Source: Flavobacterium dauae
Lineage (GTDB): Bacteria > Bacteroidota > Bacteroidia > Flavobacteriales > Flavobacteriaceae
Length of the DNA stretch: 64,000 bases
Assembly: GCF_004151275.2 (NCBI RefSeq)
Contig: NZ_CP130821.1
Coordinates: 2,666,001 to 2,730,000 of the forward strand
Direction: 5' to 3'
Shown: positions 26,847 through 34,427 of the stretch, piece after piece
Layout: each line of letters starts with the position of its first letter
Position numbering within the stretch: position 1 is the stretch's first letter
Notes under the pieces: generated by a model
Told to the model about the DNA's origin: nothing
The model's database searches: none
Seen by the model: only the letters and a program-made list of their open reading frames with translations
Position numbers and translations under genes: made by a program

Positions 26847-27419
26847 TTATTGCTTATGAAGTTCCATAACGCGTTTCTTTGCCCGAAGTAAACGCATTTT
26901 AATTGCACTTTCTTTTAATCCTAAGAGTTCTGAAATCTCTTTAATTGTCAAATCATCCTGATATTTCATTAAAAGGATTATACGGTCGTTGTCGGATAAT
27001 TTTTGAAGAATTTCCTGAAGATTATTATAGCTTATTTCAAATAAATCTTCATCGTCAATGTCGTCTATAAGATCAAGATTTTCCGTATCAGCATTTACAT
27101 CATCAGAAACTTCGTAAAAAACAATTTTTTGTGATTTTTTCTTATTAATATAATTAATACAAAAATGATGAACTACAGAATAAATCCAGGTTGATAACTT
27201 GGATTTGCCTTTAAAAGTGTTTAAACTAACGTAGATTTTAATAAAGATATCGTGTGTTAAATCTTGTGCTTCGGCTTCTGAATTTACAAAACTATAACAC
27301 TTATTATAAACAAATTTCGCATACCTGTCATACAATATGGAAAAATAATACGAATCTTTAGTATCAACAATCAATTTTACCAATTCTTCATCAGTATAAT
27401 TTACCTTATGCCCTAACAA
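26847..27419 (-). CDS. ECF-type RNA polymerase sigma factor
   Basis: This 190-residue sigma-70 family protein has region 2 (about 25-95, including AEAQDLTHDIFIKIYVSL and STWIYSVVHHFCINY) and region 4 (about 130-185, LSDNDRIILLMKYQDDLTIKEISELLGL with the HTH KESAIKMRLLRAKKRVME). An acidic linker (NADTENLDLIDDIDDEDL) joins them. It is the first gene of an operon with a 65-residue protein and MscS. No classical anti-sigma gene is adjacent. A TATTTTTG box (minus strand, 27447-27454) lies 28-35 bases upstream. Confidence 0.95.
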   Translation of the reverse strand: MLGHKVNYTDEELVKLIVDTKDSYYFSILYDRYAKFVYNKCYSFVNSEAEAQDLTHDIFIKIYVSLNTFKGKSKLSTWIYSVVHHFCINYINKKKSQKIVFYEVSDDVNADTENLDLIDDIDDEDLFEISYNNLQEILQKLSDNDRIILLMKYQDDLTIKEISELLGLKESAIKMRLLRAKKRVMELHKQ

Positions 27420-27775
27420 AACTTCATCTAATAAAAGATTATTTTACAAAAATATTAAAATTTATTTACTTAATTTAATAACATCGCACATTTTATCAAT
27501 AATTTAAATTTAATAAAGTGCTTTTCACACTAATTTAAACAATTTATCTAAATCTTATCTATCAAAATAACCGTTATATTATTATCAACACACAATTAAT
27601 AAATATTTTATCCATTTCTTATTTATGCTTTATCTTTATTTAAAAATAATAATTTTTATGACACCATAAATGATTTATTCTTATTTTTACATAAATATTG
27701 CTTATCAGCATTTTGATTACCACCAAAATACAGGTAGGCATAGAAACAGTTTAAACTTAATACACACTATTTATC
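27420..27775. other. AT-rich divergent intergenic region
   Basis: This 356-bp region lies between the divergent sigma factor and major subunit-like gene. The only promoter-like element I support is the minus-strand box TATTTTTG at 27447-27454 for the sigma factor. No TAnnTTTG faces the 27776 gene, which would fit control by an alternative sigma factor, but this is not proof. Confidence 0.6.
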
Positions 27776-28339
27776 ATGAAAAAAATGAAACTTTTTACAG
27801 CTTTATGCTTTACGTTAGCTTTTGCAAATGCAAATGCGCAAGCAGACTCTAATCAAGAAACCCACACAATTGGTATTACCATACCGGCTGTAGCCTTGGT
27901 AGATGTTGAAGGAGGAACAAATATTGATTTAACTTTTGCAGCACCTACAGAAGCCGGTTTACCAATAGCAGCACCCACAGACAACAATAGCTTATGGCTA
28001 AACTACTCCTATATCCCTTCAATAGGAAAAACAACTTCAAAAATTACAGTAAGTATTGATCCTGTTATTCCGGGAATAGACCTCAAAGTAATTGCAGCCG
28101 CAGATAGCGGAAACGGAGGAGGAACAACAGGAACACCTGCGAGTATTGTTACACTTACCGGCGCTCCCGGAACAGACTTTATCACTGGAATTGGAGCTTC
28201 TTACACAGGTACAGGAAATGTTGGGCATAATTTAACATATTCTGCAGTTGCTGCAGGTAGCGCTACTTATGATGAACTTATAGAAGTTGCCGCAGCATCT
28301 AATCAAACAACTGTTACTTACACTATCGTTGAGAATTAA
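27776..28339 (+). CDS. Secreted fimbrial-subunit-like protein, 187 aa (putative major subunit)
   Basis: A signal peptide (MKKMKLFTALCFTLAFANANA) leads into a glycine-, alanine- and threonine-rich beta protein. Shared with the 181-residue protein at 32271 are VALVDVEGGTN, FAAPTEAGLPIAAPT, a WLNY segment, an IPGIDLKV segment, a GIGASYTGTGNVGHNLTYSA segment and a C-terminal strand VTYTIVEN. The two are clear paralogs. A terminator-like hairpin follows (28374-28411), so this gene can be expressed above the genes downstream, as for major pilins. Size, signal peptide, end strand and the chaperone- and usher-like neighbours suggest a fimbrial subunit. No known family is recognised with certainty. 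Confidence 0.7.
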   Translation: MKKMKLFTALCFTLAFANANAQADSNQETHTIGITIPAVALVDVEGGTNIDLTFAAPTEAGLPIAAPTDNNSLWLNYSYIPSIGKTTSKITVSIDPVIPGIDLKVIAAADSGNGGGTTGTPASIVTLTGAPGTDFITGIGASYTGTGNVGHNLTYSAVAAGSATYDELIEVAAASNQTTVTYTIVEN

Positions 28340-28373
28340 CAGTTTCTATAAATAAGTCATTTCAAACAACAGC

Positions 28374-28411
28374 AAGTAGTGTTCTTTTTATCAAAACAAA
28401 AAACACTACTT
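28374..28411 (+). terminator. Hairpin after the major subunit-like gene
   Basis: AAGTAGTGTT and AACACTACTT form a 10-bp stem with an 18-base loop, followed by TTGTTACTTTTTATT. It is a likely full or partial terminator. Confidence 0.65.
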
Positions 28412-28455
28412 TGTTACTTTTTATTAATAAATGATTTTTAAACCTTCATTTAACT

Positions 28456-29253
28456 ATGTGTGTAAAAAAAATATTCTTTTTTATAAGTGTTTTCTTTGCT
28501 TGTAACTGTGCTTTTGCCAGTATTGTAATTACCAATGGTTTAACGCATACCCATAACGTAAAAGAAGGTACGGTTTATAAAGGTATTATTACGATTGAAA
28601 ATACAGCTGAAACCTCGCAAAATGTAAAATTATACCAAAAAGATTACAGTTATAAAGCAGACGGCACATCGTATTACAACGACCCGGGGTCAAACGAACG
28701 CAGCAACTTGCAATGGATAAAACTAAATACCAATTTATTAAAATTAGAAGCTAAAGGTAAGGTTGATGTTGCGTATGAAATTGTAGTACCCACAAATATA
28801 GACGCCGGTAGTTATTGGAGTGTGATTATGGTTGAACCTGTTGATGAAATTAAACCGAGTAATGACAAACCGGGCGTGCAGATTAAATCGGTTATTCGTT
28901 ATTCTATACAAATTATTACCACAAATGATCAGCCTGCCGAAGCGTTGCTTACATTTGATGCCATAAACCTTACCAAACAAGACGGTAAACGAGTATTACA
29001 ATTAGATATTGCCAATAACGGACAATTGTATCATACGGTAGAAGCATCTATTGAAATTTTTGACAATAAAACCGGAAGTAATAAAGGTACTTATTTAAGT
29101 AGCAAATTAAGTTTACTGCCCAACAATTCAAAACGTTTTACAATTGATCTTAGCACTGTTGCACCAGGAAAATACAGCGCTGCCATTCTTGCCGCCACTC
29201 ATGACGAGCAAATTTTTGGCATCAATATAGAATTAGATATTCCTAATGAATAA
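28456..29253 (+). CDS. Periplasmic two-Ig-domain protein, chaperone-like, 265 aa
   Basis: A signal peptide ends at CAFA (about residue 21). The mature part looks like two Ig-type beta domains. The first (about 22-140) includes HNVKEGTVYKGIITIENT, NVKLYQKDYSY and IDAGSYWSVIMVEPVDE. The second (about 145-265) includes IRYSIQIITTN, LQLDIANNGQLYHTVEA and FTIDLSTVAPGKYSAAIL. This is close in length and architecture to PapD-type fimbrial chaperones, and the SYWSVIMVEP strand resembles the chaperone edge strand. It also recalls the DUF916-like domains of Gram-positive WxL systems. It lies between a subunit-like gene and an usher-like gene. The chaperone function is an inference. Confidence 0.65.
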   Translation: MCVKKIFFFISVFFACNCAFASIVITNGLTHTHNVKEGTVYKGIITIENTAETSQNVKLYQKDYSYKADGTSYYNDPGSNERSNLQWIKLNTNLLKLEAKGKVDVAYEIVVPTNIDAGSYWSVIMVEPVDEIKPSNDKPGVQIKSVIRYSIQIITTNDQPAEALLTFDAINLTKQDGKRVLQLDIANNGQLYHTVEASIEIFDNKTGSNKGTYLSSKLSLLPNNSKRFTIDLSTVAPGKYSAAILAATHDEQIFGINIELDIPNE

Positions 29254-29289
29254 AACAATAATTGTATCGCGTAGTTTATTATAGAATTC

Positions 29290-29546
29290 CCACAGACGCA
29301 CAGATTTTTATGCTTTGCTTAAATAAAGAGGCTGTCTAAAAAGTGTCATTTTGAACGAAACGAAGTGAAGTTGAAAAATCTTAAGTATTAATTATTAGAG
29401 ATTTCTCCTTCGTCGAAATGACAACTAAACTCAATTTCCTGACTTTTTAGACAACCTCAATTTATTGAATGCAACGCATTCAAAAATCTGTGAAAATTTA
29501 ATTATTATAAACTTTAATCTATAAAATTATATCTGTGTATCTGTGG
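29290..29546. repeat. Outer inverted repeat pair
   Basis: CCACAGACGCACAGAT (29290-29305) and ATCTGTGTATCTGTGG (29531-29546) are inverted copies with two mismatches. An additional AAAAATCTGTG lies between. Such CACAGA-type palindromes are common interspersed repeats in flavobacterial genomes, as I recall. The inner element sits within this pair. Confidence 0.7.
29328..29458. repeat. MITE-like palindromic element, 131 bp
   Basis: The ends GAGGCTGTCTAAAAAGT and ACTTTTTAGACAACCTC are inverted repeats with one mismatch. Next inside, GTCATTTTGAACGAA and CTTCGTCGAAATGAC also pair in part. There is no coding capacity. The inner GTCATTTCGACGAAGGAGAAATCT motif is a familiar interspersed flavobacterial repeat. 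I could not identify a target-site duplication. Confidence 0.75.
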
Positions 29547-29595
29547 TAAAAAAAAACAAATAACTGAATATCATATTATTAAATTTCATTAGATA

Positions 29596-32274
29596 ATGCA
29601 CTATAGGTTTGTATTATTCTTTTTTATTTTTCCCTTATTTTTATACGCCCAAGAACTCTCGGTTGAATTTGTAAATCAAAAAGAGCTTCTTAATCCGGGT
29701 AAGGTACATTCTTTGGTATTTAAAATCAGCAATCCGTATCCTTACGAAGTGACAGCAACTCCGGAAATAAAACTTCCTGACGAATGGCTTTTGTCATCTG
29801 TACTTTCGGATATTCATTTAACAGCTAATGATTCAAAAATATATCTAATTTCAGTTCACATACCTTCTTTTTCTTCAAAAGGAGCACACAACTTGCATTT
29901 TACGCTTAACAACAAAACACAAAATCAAACCACAAATTACAATTTTGTTTTAACGGTAAACCAAATACAAAAAGTAACTATAAATACTATCTCTTCAACA
30001 AATTATGTGAAAGCAGGCGATACCATTCGCAGTGTTTTTAGTATAAAAAACGAAGGAAACAACATAGAAGAAATTATATTGGAAACCTCTACAGGTGCTT
30101 TTATTAAGGATGCAGATACGTTGCAAATTCCTGCCGGAAAATCAGCAGAAATTAAGGTTTATCAGCCTACAAATCTTAAACAGCCTCGCCCTTCGCAAAA
30201 CCTTATAAAACTTACCGCTTTTATAAAAAACGATTCGTTACAAAGCGTTTATGCCTATCACAGAACAGATGTTGTTCCTGTTTTTCAGGAAAATGAAGAC
30301 GTGTATTTGCGTTTTCCCGTAAAAGTTTCGGCAACGTATATTGCAAGAGAACGAGCAAACAATTTTCAGGATGCCTTTCAAGGAGAGATTTACGGCAAAG
30401 GAACTTTAGATGAACAACAAACCAAACAACTCGAATTTCGTGCGGTTGGCCCAGACAGGTTTGGACTGACTGCTTTTTCGCAATACGAAGAGTATTTTAT
30501 CAACTATGGTTCAAAAAACTTTTTTATTCATCTGGGCGATAAAGTTTACTCGTCTTCCTATTTAACCGAATTTGCCCGTTACGGACGAGGTTTTGAGGTT
30601 CGTAAAAACTTCAATAAATTAGAAATAGGCGGATTTTACAACAATCCTCGTTTTTTTAAAGATATTAAAGATGAAGTTAATGCGTATGCAAAAATAAATT
30701 TCAATTCAAAAAACAACCTACGTTACGGCTATTTGTTAAAACGAACTAATGAAGGAAATCAAAATCATTTACAATACCTTTCGGGAGAAACCACACTATT
30801 AAAAAAAATAGAGCTTCAGGGCGAATATGCTTTAAGTACAAACGATAATTTTAACGGAAATGCCTGGCAATTACAAGCACAGGCAACTTTAACAAAGTTA
30901 AATGCAAGTGCAAGTTACATTAATACTTCGCCCCATTTTACAGGATATTTTACCAACTCTCGGTTTTTCACATCGCATATCAATTACCGTATTTCATCAA
31001 AATTTTCTGTTCACGGAAATTATCAAAAAGACGCTCGTAATTTTCAACGCGATACACTTTACAGTGCTGCTCCATATAGAGAACGTTTACAATTAGGATT
31101 AAGTTACAACTACTTAAAAAAAGGAACCGTTTCTTTGTTTAGCGGTATTCAAGAGTATGAAGATCGTATGAACGTAAAACAGTTTTTTTATAAAGAAAAA
31201 TTTGCCCGTATTGATCTTAATCAAGAAATAGGTTCTTTTGGTATTAATTTGCAAACATATTTTGCCCAAACAACTAATTTTTTAATAAACAACACGGGGA
31301 ATTCATCTGTGTACACCGCTAATTTTAACTATAACAAAAAAGGCACAACCGTTAATTTATATGGCAGTTATTCGCAGGTAAACAGGTATCAAACAACAAA
31401 TCAAAATTTGTTTCTTTACGGTGGGCGTATCAACAGTTTTTTATCAAATAAATTTAATGTATCAGCTTTTTATCAAAACACTTATTACATTGAAGATTAT
31501 TACACAGATCGAAATCTTTTTGAACTTTCATTGAATTACAAAATTTCGCCTAAACAGGAAATTAATGTCATTTCAAGATACGCTTTAGCACAACAGCAAC
31601 TAGAAGACAAAGATTTTTCGCTCTCGGTAAAATACACCTTGCATATCAATGCACCTGTTAAAAAAATAAAAGAATATGGTACACTTCATGGAACCATTAC
31701 TAATTTAGGTACCACAAATACAAAAGGTATAAAATTATATTTGGGACAACAAACAGCAATTGTTGACGAATACGGAAATTTTATGTTTAAAAATATAAAA
31801 CCCGGCACTTATTTTTTAGAAATAGCTCAAGGAGATTTAAATTTAAAAGACATTACCAACAGTAACTTTCCTGCTAAAATAACAATTGCCGAAGGCGAAA
31901 ATTATTTTAATTTTGGTATTACCCAAGCCGCTAATATTTTAGGACGAATTGTTGTTGAAAATAAAAGTACTTTTACCGAAAAAGAAAGCATTATTGTAGA
32001 AGTTTCGTCAGAAAATGAAGTTTACAGAAAAATATGCGATATAAGCCAACCTTTTGATTTTACCTATTTAAGACCCGGCAAGTGGCAATTAAAAGTATAT
32101 AGAAACGGTTTAAACAAACTGTATAAAATAAATAATGATACATTTGATATTACATTGACTCCCGCAGAAAATAAAGAGGTTTTAATAGAAATATCAAAAC
32201 AGCAAAGAGAAGTAAAATATTTACAAGAGCCAGTAAAAGTAAGTTATAACGTTTCTAAAAAAATAAAAAAATGA
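29596..32274 (+). CDS. Usher-like outer-membrane protein, 892 aa
   Basis: A signal peptide (1-18) is followed by two Ig-like domains (about 20-230; for example HSLVFKISNPYPYEVTATPE and VFSIKNEGNNIEEIILETS). A long stretch of amphipathic strands rich in Tyr, Phe and Asn (about 235-690) looks like a large beta-barrel; it includes FIHLGDKVYSSSYLTEFARY. Two beta-sandwich domains of carboxypeptidase-regulatory type come last (about 694-775, GTLHGTITNLG...DEYGNFMFKNIKPGTYFLEI; and 780-860). This order of N-domain, barrel and two C-domains, and the length, parallel fimbrial ushers. It is not a TonB receptor: there is no plug or TonB box. It overlaps the next gene by four bases (ATGA at 32271-32274). 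Usher function is inferred. Confidence 0.65.
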   Translation: MHYRFVLFFFIFPLFLYAQELSVEFVNQKELLNPGKVHSLVFKISNPYPYEVTATPEIKLPDEWLLSSVLSDIHLTANDSKIYLISVHIPSFSSKGAHNLHFTLNNKTQNQTTNYNFVLTVNQIQKVTINTISSTNYVKAGDTIRSVFSIKNEGNNIEEIILETSTGAFIKDADTLQIPAGKSAEIKVYQPTNLKQPRPSQNLIKLTAFIKNDSLQSVYAYHRTDVVPVFQENEDVYLRFPVKVSATYIARERANNFQDAFQGEIYGKGTLDEQQTKQLEFRAVGPDRFGLTAFSQYEEYFINYGSKNFFIHLGDKVYSSSYLTEFARYGRGFEVRKNFNKLEIGGFYNNPRFFKDIKDEVNAYAKINFNSKNNLRYGYLLKRTNEGNQNHLQYLSGETTLLKKIELQGEYALSTNDNFNGNAWQLQAQATLTKLNASASYINTSPHFTGYFTNSRFFTSHINYRISSKFSVHGNYQKDARNFQRDTLYSAAPYRERLQLGLSYNYLKKGTVSLFSGIQEYEDRMNVKQFFYKEKFARIDLNQEIGSFGINLQTYFAQTTNFLINNTGNSSVYTANFNYNKKGTTVNLYGSYSQVNRYQTTNQNLFLYGGRINSFLSNKFNVSAFYQNTYYIEDYYTDRNLFELSLNYKISPKQEINVISRYALAQQQLEDKDFSLSVKYTLHINAPVKKIKEYGTLHGTITNLGTTNTKGIKLYLGQQTAIVDEYGNFMFKNIKPGTYFLEIAQGDLNLKDITNSNFPAKITIAEGENYFNFGITQAANILGRIVVENKSTFTEKESIIVEVSSENEVYRKICDISQPFDFTYLRPGKWQLKVYRNGLNKLYKINNDTFDITLTPAENKEVLIEISKQQREVKYLQEPVKVSYNVSKKIKK

Positions 32275-32816
32275 ATAATAGTATCGTTTTATTTTGTTGC
32301 TGTTTTTTACTATCTATGTGTAGTACAAGCTTGCTGTATGCACAAACTACAGGCAGCAAAAATGTATCATTAAATCTTTCTGAAGTTGCTTTACTTGATA
32401 TTGAACCTAATACAAATAATATTTCATTTAATTTTACCGCCCCTACAGAAGCAGGAATGCCTATAAGCAACCCAACAGCTAATACCACTAAATGGCTTAA
32501 TTACACATCGGCAAAAGCCACAACTACGGCTAATAGAACAGTATCTGCCCAAATAGATCAAATAATTCCGGGAATTGCCATAAAATTACAAGCAGGTAGC
32601 GCAACCGGTGGTGGTGGTACATTAGGTACAACTACCGGACAGAAAACATTGACCACATCGCCTCAAATCATTGTTAGTGGTATTGGAGGTGCTTTTACCG
32701 GAAACGGAGCAAACCACGGACACCAACTAACTATTTCTGCTACCATTACCAATTACACCCAATTGGTACAAACTAACAATAAAACAATTACCATAACCTA
32801 TACCATAAGCAATTAA
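32271..32816 (+). CDS. Fimbrial-subunit-like protein, 181 aa (paralog of 27776)
   Basis: A signal peptide (about 1-24) is followed by a beta-rich, glycine-rich protein. It matches the 187-residue protein along its length: LSEVALLDIEPNTN, NFTAPTEAGMPISNPT, a KWLNY segment, IIPGIAIKLQAG, GIGGAFTGNGANHGHQLTIS, and the ending ITYTISN. Its ATG overlaps the usher-like stop and it ends one base before the next ATG, so it is coupled to both. The likely role is a minor or tip subunit. Confidence 0.7.
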   Translation: MNNSIVLFCCCFLLSMCSTSLLYAQTTGSKNVSLNLSEVALLDIEPNTNNISFNFTAPTEAGMPISNPTANTTKWLNYTSAKATTTANRTVSAQIDQIIPGIAIKLQAGSATGGGGTLGTTTGQKTLTTSPQIIVSGIGGAFTGNGANHGHQLTISATITNYTQLVQTNNKTITITYTISN

Positions 32817-32817
32817 G

Positions 32818-33339
32818 ATGATAAGATATAATAAGATAGAAGCATTGGTATTGACTATTTTGTTCTTTATAGGCTTTACAATAAATGCACAAACTATAGT
32901 TGTTGGTGGTAGCAATTGGAGTATTCCCATTACCCCGATAACCGAAGCCGGAATGGATTATACAGGAACTTTTGAGAGTGCTACTAATCAATTTTTGATT
33001 TCTGCTACAATTCCAGGACTTTTGGGCTTATTAAGAACTGAAACTGTTCAAGTACATTTCGAAGAAAACCCTCTATGGAACAATAACTTAACATTTGATA
33101 TCCGCAGAACAACTTCTGGCGGCGGCGGCGGAATATGTGTACTATGTAGTGTTAGCGGAGGTACTACCTATCAACCAATAACAAAAAATACTACAAATTT
33201 TTTTAATCTTAACATTCCTATTGGTATAGGAGCTAAAAATTTTACTAATATTCCAATACAATTAAAATTAAGTGGAACTTCTGTTACACTACCTGTGGCT
33301 AATTATAATGCTCGAATTGTTTTCACTATTACAAATTAA
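32818..33339 (+). CDS. Secreted subunit-like protein, 173 aa
   Basis: A signal peptide (about 1-24) leads to a beta-rich protein with ITEAGMDYTG near the start, which resembles the PTEAGxPI motif of the two neighbours. A glycine run (GGGGG) with CVLC follows, and it ends IVFTITN, like the YTI end strand of the others. Overall similarity is weaker, so it may be a specialised tip or adaptor subunit. The two close cysteines could form a disulfide. It starts one base after the 181-residue gene and is the last gene of the cluster. Confidence 0.65.
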   Translation: MIRYNKIEALVLTILFFIGFTINAQTIVVGGSNWSIPITPITEAGMDYTGTFESATNQFLISATIPGLLGLLRTETVQVHFEENPLWNNNLTFDIRRTTSGGGGGICVLCSVSGGTTYQPITKNTTNFFNLNIPIGIGAKNFTNIPIQLKLSGTSVTLPVANYNARIVFTITN

Positions 33340-33383
33340 TACAATACATGGCAATTTAAAACTAAACAAAAACAGTTCTCTTC

Positions 33384-33414
33384 TTTGTCACTAATTTAAA
33401 AATCATTATTATTG
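33384..33414 (+). promoter_or_regulatory. Promoter of tRNA-Ala
   Basis: TTTG (33384-33387) and TATTATTG (33407-33414, one change from TAnnTTTG) are spaced by 19 bases, the usual Bacteroidota spacing. The box ends 11 bases before the tRNA. Confidence 0.6.
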
Positions 33415-33425
33415 CACAACAATTT

Positions 33426-33499
33426 GGGGGATTGGCGCAGTTGGCTAGCGCGTTTGACTGGCAGTCAAAAGGTCACGGGTTCGAATCCCGTATTCTCCA
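33426..33499 (+). tRNA. tRNA-Ala (anticodon GGC)
   Basis: The 74-base sequence folds into a full cloverleaf. The acceptor stem GGGGGAT pairs with ATTCTCC, including the G3-U70 pair that identifies alanine tRNAs. The D arm is GCGC/GCGC. The anticodon stem is TTTGA/TCAAA with loop CTGGCAG (GGC at 34-36), and the T arm ACGGG/CCCGT has TTCGAAT in its loop. The discriminator is A and CCA is not encoded. Confidence 0.93.
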
Positions 33500-33502
33500 C
33501 AA

Positions 33503-33537
33503 AAAACCTTGTAAATATTTAATTTACAAGGTTTTGT
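33503..33537 (+). terminator. Terminator after tRNA-Ala
   Basis: AAACCTTGTAAAT and ATTTACAAGGTTT pair closely and are followed by TGTTTTT on the plus strand. Confidence 0.85.
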
Positions 33538-33571
33538 TTTTACAGGTGCTAATTTAGGTGCTAAAACTTAT

Positions 33572-33800
33572 TTAGTATTTATCGTCTTGGGTACAAGTAT
33601 TGCATTGTTTACAACAATATTGTTGCTTTTTGTTTTTGGTTGTACCGTTTTTAACGGTATCGGCACTTTTGCAAAAGTGGCACAAAATTCCGTCACTAAC
33701 TTTGTAACACGAGGTTTGGTTTGCTTTAATTTTTTTGGTTTTAAACTCGTAAAAATACAACAGACAGGCAAATGCCTGTCTGTTTTTATTGGTTAAAATT
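33572..33800 (-). pseudogene. Remnant of an IS1-like transposase N-terminus (zinc ribbon)
   Basis: The minus-strand frame contains a two-knuckle zinc ribbon with CHFC, then NGTTKNKKQ and CCKQC, as in the N-terminal domain of IS1/IS1595-type transposases. It has no ATG, no catalytic domain and stops within about 60 codons. A 12-bp hairpin (33759-33784) overlaps its upstream end. It is a degraded insertion-sequence fragment beside the tRNA gene. Confidence 0.6.
33759..33788 (+). terminator. 12-bp hairpin with T-run
   Basis: AACAGACAGGCA and TGCCTGTCTGTT are perfect complements around AA and are followed by TTTTATT on the plus strand. No plus-strand gene needs it, so it may belong to the lost mobile element. 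Confidence 0.6.
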
Positions 33801-33869
33801 TACATAAACCTTGTTTTACAGATGTTTAAGATATTTTTTCAGTACATCACTAAATCTGTAACATTACCT

Positions 33870-33911
33870 CATATTTATTAAACCAACACCTTGTAAATGC
33901 TCATGCCCTGT
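33870..33911 (-). pseudogene. Relic of an RHS core (displaced C-terminal tip junction)
   Basis: The minus strand encodes TGHEHLQGVGLINM, identical to part of the core of the RHS protein at 34848-41291, with stops on both sides. The nucleotide sequence differs from the intact copy near 35850-35890, so it is an old copy. It lies just downstream of the 141-residue gene and marks an earlier RHS tip. Confidence 0.8.
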
Positions 33912-33930
33912 TTAAGTATTCAAATAATAA

Positions 33931-34356
33931 TTATTCAATATATAGTAAATTACTTAATTGCTGATATGTATCATGACTTAATTCATATTGATAATTATTT
34001 GTGAGATCTATCAAATAATTATTAGTTATAATAATTTTATAACAATTAATGGAATCACAAAATAAAATTCCTTTCTCTATATTTGAAAGCTTTCTTTGAT
34101 GATGTTTTTCCCCTTTAATATCTTTAAGTAATTTTTTTATTTTATGAACTTGTATATCCGATAAACTATTTTTGTAAATTTCCGAACTTTTTAAATTGCT
34201 AAAAGACTGTTTAAGACTTGCTGTTGTTCCGGCTTTATCAAATGAATCAATAACATAAATATTTTGTGTTTTAGAAATGACCAACTTCTCGTTTCGCAAA
34301 TTACCTATTGAATTACAACAACTTAACACAATACAAATCAATAAAATTCTAAACAT
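33931..34356 (-). CDS. Small lipoprotein-like hypothetical protein, 141 aa (orphan immunity candidate)
   Basis: The N-terminus (MFRILLICIVLSCC) has a lipobox-like LSCC, suggesting a lipoprotein facing the periplasm. The rest is lysine-rich, with segments such as IQVHKIKKLLKDIKGEKHH and ILFCDSINCYKIIITNNYLIDL. I recognise no family. It is the second small exported gene after the RHS gene and lies directly before the relic RHS core. It may be the immunity gene of the displaced tip. This is inference from position. Confidence 0.6.
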   Translation of the reverse strand: MFRILLICIVLSCCNSIGNLRNEKLVISKTQNIYVIDSFDKAGTTASLKQSFSNLKSSEIYKNSLSDIQVHKIKKLLKDIKGEKHHQRKLSNIEKGILFCDSINCYKIIITNNYLIDLTNNYQYELSHDTYQQLSNLLYIE

Positions 34357-34427
34357 AATCTAATTATTTAATACCATTTAAGATTTATAATATCTGTCAA
34401 CTTTATATTAGGTATTCTTAAAAATTC

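Larger units (their letters stand above)
29254..29595. other. Intergenic region filled by nested repeats
   Basis: This 342-bp region between the chaperone-like and usher-like genes has no ORF. It is dominated by an outer inverted pair (29290-29305 and 29531-29546) and an inner 131-bp element (29328-29458). Confidence 0.8.

Noticed and set aside
29596..32274. TonB-dependent receptor or SusC-like assignment of the 892-aa protein
   Set aside because: It lacks a plug domain and a TonB box, and its regulatory-like beta domains are at the C-terminus instead of the N-terminus.
33541..33570. GGTGCTAATTTAGGTGCTAAAAC direct repeat after the tRNA as an attachment site
   Set aside because: The two GGTGCTAA-like units are short, and no second copy of the tRNA end was found in the window.
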